DNA of 64,000 nt, taken from positions 1 through 64,000 of the forward strand of contig CAIJNL010000025.1 in the NCBI GenBank assembly GCA_903822005.1. Direction: 5' to 3'. Below the pieces are notes generated by a model that saw only the letters and a program-made list of their open reading frames with translations, searched no databases and was not told the DNA's origin. Position 1 is the stretch's first letter. Every line of letters starts with the position of its first letter. This DNA comes from an uncultured Nitrospiraceae bacterium. GTDB taxonomy: Bacteria; Nitrospirota; Thermodesulfovibrionia; Thermodesulfovibrionales; Dissulfurispiraceae. Position numbers and translations under genes: made by a program. Shown one piece after another: positions 1-8,311 of the stretch.

Positions 1-10
1 TCTTACAGGT

Positions 11-138
11 GGTCTCGTTTGCCTGGGATTAAACCCTGATAAACTGGTCTCGTTTTGGTGGGATTGGATACCTTAGAACTGGTACCGGTTAGGTGGGATT
101 TGCCCCCCTAAAATCGGTACCGAGTGGCTGGGACGTAA
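11..138. repeat. Four degenerate 35-bp tandem repeats at window edge
   Basis: Four head-to-tail units with an exact 35-bp period begin at 11, 46, 81 and 116; the last fades out near 138. Each starts GGT(C/A)(T/C)C followed by a shared GGTGGGATT-like core, and the first three end in a C-rich then A-rich segment. There are no spacers, so this is not a CRISPR array. Multiple short repeats that include the terminal inverted repeat are known at the ends of IS21-family elements, so this could be the end of an element lying left of the window, but no transposase is visible to confirm it. Confidence 0.6.
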
Positions 139-224
139 CAGAAGAGAGAGGACAGTTCTCTTTTTCGCCTTATGTCATAATAGAAACATTCTTTAACATC
201 CATTACCAAGGGGGAGGTATTATC

Positions 225-1244
225 ATGAAACGCAGATTTATGCTTTGCCTGGTTGCTGCTCTGCTGTGCTGCTTTATTATCAGCGGTGCCGCCTATGCAG
301 GCGAAAAGGTCCACAAGTTTAAAGCTACGCCGGAGAATGTCCATAACGGGATGCTTGAGAGCACAATCACCCCGCGATTGACCATTAATTCGGGCGACAC
401 GGTTATCTTTAACAGCTTGATGCTGCTCGAAGGCAAACTCAAGGCTGGCATGAGCATGGACGAGATCCTCGCATTGAGAAAAGAAGTAATGGCCCGCGGC
501 AATGGCGCATATGCCCTGACCGGCCCCTTTTTCGTAAAAGGAGCCGAGCCGGGTGATGTGCTTGAGATTCGCATAAAGAAGATTGTGCCGGGAGACTATG
601 GCATAACCTACAATTATCCGGGGGACATGAAGCGCGGTGGCTTGCCGGAGTATGTTCCGGATGGCTGGTCCAGGACGCTCTACTATTCAAAGGACAAAAA
701 ATCGGTTGAGTTCATGCCCGGCATCGTAATACCGCTCAGGCCTTTCTTTGGCACCATGGCCCTTGCCCCCAGGCCGGGCGAAAAGAAAAATTCGGCTGTG
801 CCCGATTATTTCGCTGGCAACATGGACAACAAGGAACTTGTGGCAGGGACAACCCTTTATGTCCCGGTCAGCGCCAAGGGCGGTCTTTTCATGGCCGGTG
901 ACGCGCATGGGGCCCAGGGTGACGGAGAGGTCAGCATAACCGCCATTGAAACATATATTAAGGAAGCCGAATTTCAGTTCATATTGAGAAAAGACATGAA
1001 ACTCGAGCGCCCTATGGCCGAGTCAAAGACCCACTGGATACTGATGTCATTTCATGAGAGTCTGGATGAAGCCATGAAGATTGCGCTAAAGGATGCCATC
1101 GATTTCCTCATGGCAAAGAAAGGCTTGACCAAGAACGAGGCCTATGCCCTTTGCAGCCTTGCCGTAGACTTCAGGATCACCCAGGTCGTAGACGGCAACA
1201 AGGGCGTTCATGCCATGATTCCAAAGTCGATTTTCAAGAAATAA
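225..1244 (+). CDS. Exported acetamidase/formamidase family protein
   Basis: This 339-residue protein belongs to the FmdA/AmdA acetamidase/formamidase family, whose characterised members hydrolyse formamide or acetamide to ammonia and the acid. The family-type segment GDAHGAQGDGE lies about two thirds along. I chose the ATG at 225 because GGGGAGG sits 7-14 bases upstream and translation then starts directly with a signal peptide (MKRR, a hydrophobic core, then an AYA-G type cleavage site); the longer ORF-track start at 93 adds non-conserved sequence and runs into the repeats. Export to the periplasm is unusual for a family usually found in the cytoplasm, so the natural amide substrate is open. 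The gene stands alone and ends in a clear terminator. Confidence 0.85.
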   Translation: MKRRFMLCLVAALLCCFIISGAAYAGEKVHKFKATPENVHNGMLESTITPRLTINSGDTVIFNSLMLLEGKLKAGMSMDEILALRKEVMARGNGAYALTGPFFVKGAEPGDVLEIRIKKIVPGDYGITYNYPGDMKRGGLPEYVPDGWSRTLYYSKDKKSVEFMPGIVIPLRPFFGTMALAPRPGEKKNSAVPDYFAGNMDNKELVAGTTLYVPVSAKGGLFMAGDAHGAQGDGEVSITAIETYIKEAEFQFILRKDMKLERPMAESKTHWILMSFHESLDEAMKIALKDAIDFLMAKKGLTKNEAYALCSLAVDFRITQVVDGNKGVHAMIPKSIFKK

Positions 1245-1254
1245 CCTGCTAAAT

Positions 1255-1294
1255 AAAAAAAGAGGCGGCGCTGTCAGGCGCTGCCTCTTTTTTC
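1255..1294 (+). terminator. Rho-independent terminator after amidase gene
   Basis: Arms AGAGGCGGCGC and GCGCTGCCTCT (one mismatch) enclose a 6-base loop and are followed by a run of six T and preceded by a run of A. It lies directly behind the amidase stop codon. Confidence 0.85.
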
Positions 1295-1439
1295 GCGTCG
1301 AACACCAAACCGCTGCCCCAAAACCTGCATGGCCACCATTTCGCCACTATCTGACCTGCCTTAAATCACCGCATTTGCTGAAGTTATTCAGGGGTGGATG
1401 ACCGGGACAAATTCAGCTTGTAACCATGATATTTTGTGC

Positions 1440-1468
1440 TTGACAGTACCCAAAAGAAGATGTAATAT
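1440..1468 (+). promoter_or_regulatory. Sigma-70 promoter for the enolase/LarA/MFS cluster
   Basis: A perfect TTGACA -35 box (1440-1445) is followed after exactly 17 bases by TAATAT (1463-1468), about 50 bases before the enolase-family start codon. The next three genes follow closely on the same strand, so this probably drives all of them. Confidence 0.6.
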
Positions 1469-1483
1469 CACATGATGACATTA
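1463..1483. promoter_or_regulatory. Candidate operator palindrome over the -10 box
   Basis: TAATATCA and TGACATTA form an inverted repeat (7 of 8 pairs match) with a 5-base centre, overlapping the -10 box of the promoter above. The position suits a repressor site. No regulator gene lies in this cluster, so the cognate protein is unknown. Confidence 0.4.
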
Positions 1484-1520
1484 TAAGTTTTGATACTTCA
1501 TCTACCGGAGGACGAATCGA

Positions 1521-2669
1521 ATGATCAACATTAAATCTGCGACAGCCTATCATCTTAAGGCCCCTCTTGAACAACCCTATCAAACTACGTTTGGGGCCAT
1601 GACTCATCGGCAGGCGGTGATAATCCAGCTTGACTCAACGGACGGCCTGTCAGGTCTGGCTGAAACATATATAAATTTTCCTATATGGGCCCCGGCAGAG
1701 AGAATGGCCGCTTATGCCGAGGGATACTTTCCGAAGACAGTAGGCCGCGATATCGAAGACATACCGGCATTCATAGCCGGTCTATGGAATACATTTTACA
1801 GATCAGCATTGCAATCATCCAGTCTCGGGCCGGCAATGCAGGCTGTCTGTGCCATCGAAGCGGCCTTATGGGACATAGCGGCAAAGCAAAAGTCGCAGCC
1901 TCTCAGGAACCTGTTCGCACCAAACGCTGCAAACCGGGTCAAGTTGTACGGCAGCGGCATTAACCCGCCATTGCCTTTTGACATAATCAGTGAATGCCTG
2001 GATGTCGGCATGGACTGCTTCAAGCTCAAAATAGGTTATGGTGAAGAGGCTGATAAGAAGAATATTACGGAGCTGAAAAAATATCTTGGGAACAAAGCCA
2101 GACTGGCTGTGGACGTCAATCGCAGCTGGACCTTCAAAGATACCCTCAGCAGACTCAGCTATCTGGAAGATCAACAGATCGCCTGGCTCGAAGAACCGCT
2201 CCTTATTGAGGAGGAACATCTTTATCCGGAATTAGCAGCGCGCAGCAAGGTTTTAATTTCATGCGGTGAAAATTTAATTATCCCGCCCGGCACGGACCTT
2301 GGTCCTGTTGTGGCTGGCGCTCCGAACATCCTGCAGCCGGCCATCGCAAAATCATGCGGTCTGTCCACAGCCGTAAAGTTGGTGCCGCTAGTGGAGAAGG
2401 CAGGCAAGGACATTTATCCGCACTATCTGAGCGGCGCTCCGGGATTGGCGGCCTCGGCCCAATTGGCCGCATTAACCAGGGCACAGCATGTGGAGTGGGA
2501 CATTAATCCTAATCCCATGAGGACTCATTTCTTTTCCGAACCGTTTACGATCAAAGAAGGCTATCTGGAATTAACCAGTCAGCCCGGCATTGGATGGCAG
2601 CCTAACACCACTGTTCTGACAGACTGGTTAGTGCAAAAACAGACAGTGTCTGCTAACAGGAAATCATAG
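1521..2669 (+). CDS. Mandelate racemase/muconate lactonizing enzyme family protein
   Basis: This 382-residue member of the enolase superfamily abstracts the alpha-proton of a carboxylate substrate with Mg2+ help. Visible residues are the KLK (KxK) base motif near residue 170, metal ligands in the AVDVN, WLEEP and CGEN segments, and a histidine in IYPHYLSG near residue 300. That KxK plus His pair is the layout of the mandelate racemase subgroup rather than the muconate lactonizing subgroup. GGAGGA lies 7-14 bases before the ATG. It is first in a cluster with a LarA-domain protein and an ACS-type carrier, so a sugar-acid or hydroxy-acid dehydratase or epimerase is likely. The exact substrate cannot be read from sequence. 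Confidence 0.85.
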   Translation: MINIKSATAYHLKAPLEQPYQTTFGAMTHRQAVIIQLDSTDGLSGLAETYINFPIWAPAERMAAYAEGYFPKTVGRDIEDIPAFIAGLWNTFYRSALQSSSLGPAMQAVCAIEAALWDIAAKQKSQPLRNLFAPNAANRVKLYGSGINPPLPFDIISECLDVGMDCFKLKIGYGEEADKKNITELKKYLGNKARLAVDVNRSWTFKDTLSRLSYLEDQQIAWLEEPLLIEEEHLYPELAARSKVLISCGENLIIPPGTDLGPVVAGAPNILQPAIAKSCGLSTAVKLVPLVEKAGKDIYPHYLSGAPGLAASAQLAALTRAQHVEWDINPNPMRTHFFSEPFTIKEGYLELTSQPGIGWQPNTTVLTDWLVQKQTVSANRKS

Positions 2670-2691
2670 TCAGGCAAGAAGGAGATTGAAT

Positions 2692-3963
2692 ATGGATATA
2701 ATTCAGGAGTTGCTTAAAAATGTACCTTTGCCGCGCATCGTGAAAGTAAAGCAGCATTTTCCTGCAAATGAAATCACGGATGTTGCGCTGGTTGTAAAAG
2801 AGCAGTTTGCTAAATCCGGTATCGGTGATACGGTAAGGCCAGGTATGCGGATCGCTGTGACCGTTGGCAGCAGGGGTGTTGCAAAAATCAGTCAGATAAC
2901 AGCAGCTATCGTGGCGGAGCTGAAGCTCCGGGGGGCGCAGCCTTTTGTCGTGCCGGCCATGGGAAGCCACGGCGCAGCATCTGCCGCCGGCCAAATCGAG
3001 GTCCTCGATGGGTTGGGCGTGACAGAGCAATCGGTTGGATGTCCAATCATTTCGTCAATGGATACTGTTGAACTCGGGTGCCTGGACAACGGACTTCCGG
3101 TTTTAATCGACCGTAATGCTTACGAAGCGGACGGCATAGTGGTCGTGAACCGGGTCAAACCGCATACGGCGTTCCGGGGACCCTCTGAAAGCGGACTCGT
3201 AAAGATGATTACAATCGGACTCGGGAAGCAAAAGGGGGCCGATACATGCCATGCCTACGGTTTTGGGCACATGGCCAGGCACATCCTGGCCATGTCGGCC
3301 ATCACGCTGAGTAAAGCAAAGATTCTGTTTGGCATTGGTATTGTGGAGAATGCTTACGATAAGCCGATGAAGATCGTATCTGTCCCAACCGCAGAAATAG
3401 TCTGGCAGGATGCAATCCTTTTGACGGAAGCAAAAGCAAACATGCCACGGATTTTGTTCGACCCAATGGATGTCCTGCTAATAGACCGGATGGGCAAGGA
3501 ATTCTCAGGGAGCGGGATGGACCCGAACATAACCAGCCGCTATCCGACTCCTCATGCAACAGGCGGTCCCAAGGTGGAAAAACTTGTTGTGTTTGATTTA
3601 ACCGACGAAACCCACGGAAATGCCAACGGAATCGGCATGGCAGATTTTACAACTCGACGCCTGGTAAGCCGTATTAACTATGCGGCGATGTATACCAATG
3701 CCTTTACATCAACGGTCCTGGCCCCGGTGCGGATTCCGTGCACCATGGAAACGGAGCGGGACGCCATTTTGGGTGCTATCAAGACATGTAATGCAACGGA
3801 TCTTACCAAGGTCCGCCTCGTGCGCATACAGGATACATTGCATCTCGGGGAAATCTGGATTTCCGAGGGTCTGCTGCAAGAGGCCCTGGCGAACCCGGCA
3901 ATTACGGTCCTCGGAGAACCGGAACCTATGCGGTTCGATGATGCAGGAAAGCTTGTGAATTAA
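2692..3963 (+). CDS. LarA-type N-terminal domain (DUF2088) protein
   Basis: This 423-residue protein carries features of the LarA/DUF2088 family: VTVGSRGV, PAMGSHG and a strongly conserved-looking NRVKPHTAF..SGLVKM block near residue 160. LarA itself is a nickel-pincer-cofactor lactate racemase, but most homologues have unproven substrates and I cannot confirm the cofactor-binding lysine and histidines here. I start at ATG 2692, where AAGGAG lies about 7 bases upstream; the in-frame TTG at 2686 is too close to that site. It follows the enolase gene by 22 bases and precedes an MFS carrier, suggesting a hydroxy-acid epimerisation step. No larB, larC or larE is in the window. Confidence 0.7.
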   Translation: MDIIQELLKNVPLPRIVKVKQHFPANEITDVALVVKEQFAKSGIGDTVRPGMRIAVTVGSRGVAKISQITAAIVAELKLRGAQPFVVPAMGSHGAASAAGQIEVLDGLGVTEQSVGCPIISSMDTVELGCLDNGLPVLIDRNAYEADGIVVVNRVKPHTAFRGPSESGLVKMITIGLGKQKGADTCHAYGFGHMARHILAMSAITLSKAKILFGIGIVENAYDKPMKIVSVPTAEIVWQDAILLTEAKANMPRILFDPMDVLLIDRMGKEFSGSGMDPNITSRYPTPHATGGPKVEKLVVFDLTDETHGNANGIGMADFTTRRLVSRINYAAMYTNAFTSTVLAPVRIPCTMETERDAILGAIKTCNATDLTKVRLVRIQDTLHLGEIWISEGLLQEALANPAITVLGEPEPMRFDDAGKLVN

Positions 3964-4031
3964 ACAGGGTCGCAGGACCTGGTCCTGCTGACAGTGGGCA
4001 TGTTTTGTTATAAAATAAGGGAGGAAGAAAA

Positions 4032-5354
4032 ATGAGTCAAGAGGAAAAGACCGGCCCGGTGAAACAAAAGCGGACTAATTTCCGCTGGTCGCTCGCCATC
4101 TTTGCCATGATGATGACATTCATGGCCTATATCGACAGAATCAATCTGGCGGTTACGACCCCGGCCATCATCCAGGAATTGCACTTCACTAAAGTCGAGA
4201 TTGGAACATTTCAGACTGTATTTTTTATCTGCTACGCATTATTTCAAATTCCTTCAGGCACCATGACAGAGTTCTTCGGCCACCGCCGCATAGTGCCGCT
4301 GGCACTCACCTGGTGGTCCGTGTTTACCTCTTTGACAGCTTTTTGCAGCAGCTTCACCTCCTGGATTGTCGTGCGCGCAATGTTCGGCATAGGAGAGTCG
4401 CCGATCTATCCAGGCTTGAACGGCGCGATTGCCAAGTGGTTCCCCCGGATTGAGAGAGGCAAAGCGGTCGGCCTGATGCTGATGGGCGCCAAATTCGGGC
4501 CTGCCCTCGGAATTCCGGCTGCCACGCTGATCATGATAGAATGGGGATGGCGTGCAGTCTTTATCATCTTTGGCGCTGTCGGCATTGTCATCGCCATTGG
4601 CTACTATATATTGATCAGGAACCACCCGGACGAGAGCAAATATGTTAACGCGGCCGAATTGAAACATATCAAGGACGGACAGACCGGCACAGAGGTTGGG
4701 AGCAAGATAATGCCGCCGTGGAAAGACCTGCTTCGTTCCAAACAGGTCTGGGCAGTTGGCGCGCAGTTCGCAATGGCAGACTATATCCAGTACGTGTTCA
4801 TCGCCTGGCTGCCGGTATACCTGCTTGAAGCGCATCACTTTACCCTTAAGGCAATGGGCTTTGCAGCTGCTTTGCCCGAACTCGGGTTTGCCTTTGGCGC
4901 AATTGCCTGCGGTGTTATCAGCGACCACCTGATCAAAAAGAAACTCACCAGCTTCGGTTCCAAATCCCGGGCATGGTTTGGCGGAGGGGGCCTTTTTTTC
5001 TGCGGCGTAGGATTGTTTCTGACGGCAATCGCTGATGATAAGTGGGTCACGGTGCTGGGCTTGACGATGTCCCTCATGTCTCTGGGTTTCACCATGAATG
5101 CCGCATGGACAAGCTGCACAGAGATGGCGGGCAAGTTTGCGGGCACGGTGTCAGGCTGGATGAATTTCTGGGGTAATCTTATTGGCGGCGCCGCCCCGAT
5201 GATAACCGCCTGGATCGCTACGCAGTATGGCTGGCAGGCGGCAATTTTTGCGACGGCCAGCACGGGCATAATCGGAGGCATATGCTGGATTTTTGTAAGG
5301 CCCGACAAGCCGCTGCAATACCCGTCGCTCGAGACGCGTAAGCAGAAAGCTTAA
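4032..5354 (+). CDS. MFS transporter, anion:cation symporter (ACS) family
   Basis: This 440-residue protein has about twelve hydrophobic segments and ACS-family signatures: MAYIDRINLAV in helix 1, a WWSVFT..R.MFGIGE block in helices 3-4 and WFP..ERG before helix 5. Characterised ACS carriers move hexuronates, glucarate, galactonate, tartrate or phthalate with protons. A Shine-Dalgarno GGGAGGA precedes the ATG by about 6 bases. As third gene of the enolase/LarA cluster it most likely imports the acid those enzymes process. Assignment to the family is firm; the substrate is inference. Confidence 0.85.
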   Translation: MSQEEKTGPVKQKRTNFRWSLAIFAMMMTFMAYIDRINLAVTTPAIIQELHFTKVEIGTFQTVFFICYALFQIPSGTMTEFFGHRRIVPLALTWWSVFTSLTAFCSSFTSWIVVRAMFGIGESPIYPGLNGAIAKWFPRIERGKAVGLMLMGAKFGPALGIPAATLIMIEWGWRAVFIIFGAVGIVIAIGYYILIRNHPDESKYVNAAELKHIKDGQTGTEVGSKIMPPWKDLLRSKQVWAVGAQFAMADYIQYVFIAWLPVYLLEAHHFTLKAMGFAAALPELGFAFGAIACGVISDHLIKKKLTSFGSKSRAWFGGGGLFFCGVGLFLTAIADDKWVTVLGLTMSLMSLGFTMNAAWTSCTEMAGKFAGTVSGWMNFWGNLIGGAAPMITAWIATQYGWQAAIFATASTGIIGGICWIFVRPDKPLQYPSLETRKQKA

Positions 5355-5382
5355 AAGTTTAATGAAATAGCCGGTCCGGAAA

Positions 5383-5425
5383 GAGAGGGGGCGAGAGCAA
5401 TTTCGCCTCCTCTCAGCATAATTTT
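5383..5425 (+). terminator. Hairpin after MFS gene
   Basis: GAGAGGGGGCGA and TCGCCTCCTCTC pair at 11 of 12 positions around an 8-base loop, 28 bases after the stop codon. The trailing T run is weak (AATTTT), so it may act as a terminator or as an mRNA-end stabiliser. Confidence 0.6.
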
Positions 5426-5487
5426 AACCTGCACTTTGACTAACACTTTTTTTCGGACCGCCTTATTTATGAATCGTGATATTTTTA

Positions 5488-5516
5488 TTGACTCAATTCA
5501 GCTTTTCCGATACACT
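5488..5516 (+). promoter_or_regulatory. Sigma-70-like promoter upstream of DUF1523 gene
   Basis: TTGACT (5488-5493), 17 bases, then TACACT (5511-5516), ending 37 bases before the chosen ATG of the next gene. The match is good at -35 and moderate at -10. Confidence 0.45.
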
Positions 5517-5553
5517 TTTATTGGCAGTAATCGAAACTGCAAGAGGAGGCAGC

Positions 5554-5892
5554 ATGGCAGGCTTATCCTGGGGTTTTAAATTCAAGGCAATTTTAATCGG
5601 TGTCCTGGCTATCATTCTGTTGGTTCTGTTCAGTTATTTTATTGCGGATTCGGTCCTGACAACGGTAACCGACGCGCAGATGGCAAAGGTGGATGGCCGG
5701 TTCATGATCGCTACGGACTACAGGCCTTTCGTGAATGAAGACGTATGGTACAGATTCAAGTACAATTCAGGAGACGTGCAGAACGAAGCGATCCGGTTGA
5801 GAGGGAAATCGGTGCTGATAAAAAAATACGGCTGGAGAATCCCGTTCCTCTCGATGTATGAGAATGTGGTCAGCATAAAAGAAGTGAAGTGA
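5554..5892 (+). CDS. DUF1523-like membrane-anchored protein
   Basis: This 112-residue protein has one N-terminal membrane helix (about residues 10-32) and an extracytoplasmic remainder. The segments RFMIATD, RFKYNSGD and KKYGWRIPFLSMY resemble the DUF1523 family, for which no function is known. I chose the ATG at 5554 because GAGGAGGC lies 6 bases upstream; the ORF-track start at 5476 overlaps the promoter. It lies between two transporter genes, but spacing and a separate promoter argue against a shared operon with the MFS gene. Confidence 0.6.
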   Translation: MAGLSWGFKFKAILIGVLAIILLVLFSYFIADSVLTTVTDAQMAKVDGRFMIATDYRPFVNEDVWYRFKYNSGDVQNEAIRLRGKSVLIKKYGWRIPFLSMYENVVSIKEVK

Positions 5893-5990
5893 AATACTAT
5901 TTTTAAAGACAGGAAACAGGGAAGGTCTTAGGGCAGCCAATTTTTGGAATATTTATATATATATAGCTGTTAAAAAGGGGGGCTCAAGGA

Positions 5991-7190
5991 ATGAAATTCA
6001 AAGTGTCGCTCGCAACTCAAACCTTTTTTGGCATGGTGGCCGGAGGAGTAGTAGGTTTTGCAGTAGGTCCTGATATTGTTGCGATTCAATTTATCGGCGA
6101 TATATTTCTGAGATTGCTTCAGATGGCCATTGTGCCGCTGGTTTATGTCAGCGTAACAAGCGCTATAGCCAATATGGGTGATATCAGCAGGCTCGGCAGG
6201 ATCGGCGGGAAAACTATTCTGCTTTTCCTTGCAACAGCATTTTCTGCCGCAATCTTCGGAATAATTATCGGCAGGATAATAAGTCCCGGAATGGGGCTGG
6301 TTTTGACTGATCTGCCGCCTGTCAAGGCATTGGCTGAAACACCGTCGGTCAGCAAGATATTGATCGGTATGGTCCCGACCAACTTTATTCAGGCGATGGC
6401 CGAGGCCAATCTGCTGCAGGTCATACTATTTGCCTTCTTTTCAGGCATTGCGATACTGATGCTGCAGGAGAATGACCGCCAGCGCGTTCATAATGCATTT
6501 GATGTGCTTTTTAAATTCATCATGAAGATACTCAACCTGGTCATAATGACCTCTCCTATAGGAGTGTTCGGTCTCATGGCCATCACCGCAGGAAAATACG
6601 GCGCCCAGGTAGTAGGGCCGCTGACGAAGTTTATTGCCGCGTTATACATCGGCTGGGCGCTTCACCTGGTATTATTTCTTTTTGTTATCTATTTTGTTTT
6701 TACAAAGAAGAATCCATGGACTTTTTTCAAGAACATCAGCCAGATCTGGATCACAAGCTTTTCGACCTGCAGCACCAAGGCAACCATGCCGATAGCCATG
6801 GAAACATGCGAACAAAAGGTGGGCATCTCAAAGGACATCGTCGGCTTTGCGATCCCTCTTGGGGCCTCCACAAATATGGACGGCAGTGCGTTGTGGTATG
6901 GAGTAGTGGCCATCTTTGTGTCTCAGCTGGTCGGAATAGAAATGAGCATTTCACAGCAAATCATGGCGGTCTTTGTGGGTGTTCTCATGACAATGGGAAG
7001 CACCGGAATACCGGGCGGGACTTTTGTGACTACCGCCGTTTTCCTGAATGTTATGGGACTGCCGCTCGAGGTCATGGGCCTTCTCGGAGGCATTTATCGC
7101 CTTGTTGACATGGGCCTGACCACAATCAACGTATTGGGTACTGTTTTTGTAACAGCGATAATCGGTCACCAGGAAGGGCCGCTCTGTTAA
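5991..7190 (+). CDS. Dicarboxylate/amino acid:cation symporter (DAACS family)
   Basis: This 399-residue protein has the fold signatures of the glutamate transporter family (GltP/DctA): the TM7 motif NMDG in LGASTNMDGSALW and a glycine-rich GIPGG segment of hairpin 2. The hairpin 1 serine motif, usually SSSAATLP or SSSGTLP, reads STCSTKATMP, a substitution close to the substrate site that suggests a non-standard substrate. GGGGGG lies about 7 bases upstream of the ATG. Threonine aldolase starts 16 bases downstream, so uptake of an amino acid or short dicarboxylate is plausible. Confidence 0.85.
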   Translation: MKFKVSLATQTFFGMVAGGVVGFAVGPDIVAIQFIGDIFLRLLQMAIVPLVYVSVTSAIANMGDISRLGRIGGKTILLFLATAFSAAIFGIIIGRIISPGMGLVLTDLPPVKALAETPSVSKILIGMVPTNFIQAMAEANLLQVILFAFFSGIAILMLQENDRQRVHNAFDVLFKFIMKILNLVIMTSPIGVFGLMAITAGKYGAQVVGPLTKFIAALYIGWALHLVLFLFVIYFVFTKKNPWTFFKNISQIWITSFSTCSTKATMPIAMETCEQKVGISKDIVGFAIPLGASTNMDGSALWYGVVAIFVSQLVGIEMSISQQIMAVFVGVLMTMGSTGIPGGTFVTTAVFLNVMGLPLEVMGLLGGIYRLVDMGLTTINVLGTVFVTAIIGHQEGPLC

Positions 7191-7206
7191 GCGGCGGGAG
7201 GACCAT

Positions 7207-8238
7207 ATGAAATTGCTCGATTTCCGCAGCGATACCGTAACCCAGCCGACAGAGGAGATGCGCGCGGCAATGGCAAGCGCTGTTGTCGGGGACGACATCC
7301 TGGGTGAAGACCCGACAGTGCAGCGCCTTGAAAGTATGTGCGCGACAATGTTCGGTAAGGAAGCAGGACTCTTTGTCATCTCGGGTACCATGGCAAACCA
7401 GGTCTCTGTCATGGCCCTTACACAGCTGGGCGACGAGATTATCGTTGGCGAAGATACGCATATCTACAATCTTGAAGTGGGCGGGCTTGCGGCGTTGTCA
7501 GGTGTGCAGGCGAGGCCAATCAGGGCGGAGCAGGGCAGGTTCAGCCCGGCTGACCTGAAAAAGGCAATCCGTCCGAAAGGCGTTCAGTCCGCAATCAGCC
7601 GCGTTCTGTGCCTTGAAAATACTTATAACCTGAACAGGGGCATTCCGCTCAACGCAGACTACATGAAGGAAATGGCGGATATAGCCCACAACCATGATAT
7701 GACGGTATATCTGGACGGCGCCAGGATATTCAATGCCGGGGTCGCTTTTAACATGCCGCTCGCGAAACTCTGCGCGCCGGTAGACTGCCTGCAGTTCTGT
7801 CTGTCAAAAGGCCTTGCGGCCCCGGTAGGTGCGATCATGGTCGGGACCAAGGCGTTCATAGACCGCTCTCGCTGGATAAAGCAGCGTGTAGGCGGAGGCA
7901 TGCGCCAGGCCGGGCACATGGCGGCGGCGGGAATCGTGGCCCTCGAAAAAATGCAGTCGCGGCTGCAGGAAGACCATGATAATGCGACTTACCTTGCAAA
8001 GGGTCTCGCCTCGATAGACGAAGGGTTAGTCGATCTTAAAGCGCCGCGTACCAACATCGTCTACATTGATTTCGGGGCAACGGGCAGGCAGTCAGGGCCG
8101 ATAGTCAGTGAGCTTTTGAAGAACAACGTCAAGATCAAGCATATCGACGATGGGGCCTGCCGCATGATAACTCATTGGGGCATAGATAAAGCGGACATCG
8201 ATACCGTGCTGGCCCTTTATAAAAAGATACTCGGGTAA
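7207..8238 (+). CDS. ltaE: Low-specificity L-threonine aldolase
   Basis: This 343-residue fold-type I PLP enzyme cleaves L-threonine or L-allo-threonine to glycine and acetaldehyde. Family features are the N-terminal FRSDTVTQPT, GDDILGEDPTV, the NQV segment following SGTMA, the ENT.N run near residue 137, DGAR near residue 177 and the Schiff-base lysine in CLSKGLAAPVG near residue 200. Its length matches the family. GGGAGG lies 6-11 bases before the ATG, and the gene follows the DAACS symporter by 16 bases, implying co-transcription. A very strong terminator follows. Confidence 0.92.
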   Translation: MKLLDFRSDTVTQPTEEMRAAMASAVVGDDILGEDPTVQRLESMCATMFGKEAGLFVISGTMANQVSVMALTQLGDEIIVGEDTHIYNLEVGGLAALSGVQARPIRAEQGRFSPADLKKAIRPKGVQSAISRVLCLENTYNLNRGIPLNADYMKEMADIAHNHDMTVYLDGARIFNAGVAFNMPLAKLCAPVDCLQFCLSKGLAAPVGAIMVGTKAFIDRSRWIKQRVGGGMRQAGHMAAAGIVALEKMQSRLQEDHDNATYLAKGLASIDEGLVDLKAPRTNIVYIDFGATGRQSGPIVSELLKNNVKIKHIDDGACRMITHWGIDKADIDTVLALYKKILG

Positions 8239-8258
8239 TAGTGTAAATATTTTGCCCC

Positions 8259-8311
8259 AAAAAGCAGAAGGCCAAGCTGGTTGTGCTCAATCGCTTGGCC
8301 TTCTGCTTTTT
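8259..8311 (+). terminator. Strong terminator after ltaE
   Basis: Perfect 19-base arms AAAAAGCAGAAGGCCAAGC and GCTTGGCCTTCTGCTTTTT enclose a 15-base loop. The A and T flanks make it usable in both directions. Confidence 0.9.

Noticed and set aside
11-138. CRISPR array
   Set aside because: Units are directly abutting with no unique spacers, are strongly degenerate, and no cas gene is present.
4254-4928. 224-codon frame antisense to the MFS gene
   Set aside because: Antisense shadow lacking a start signal and domain features.
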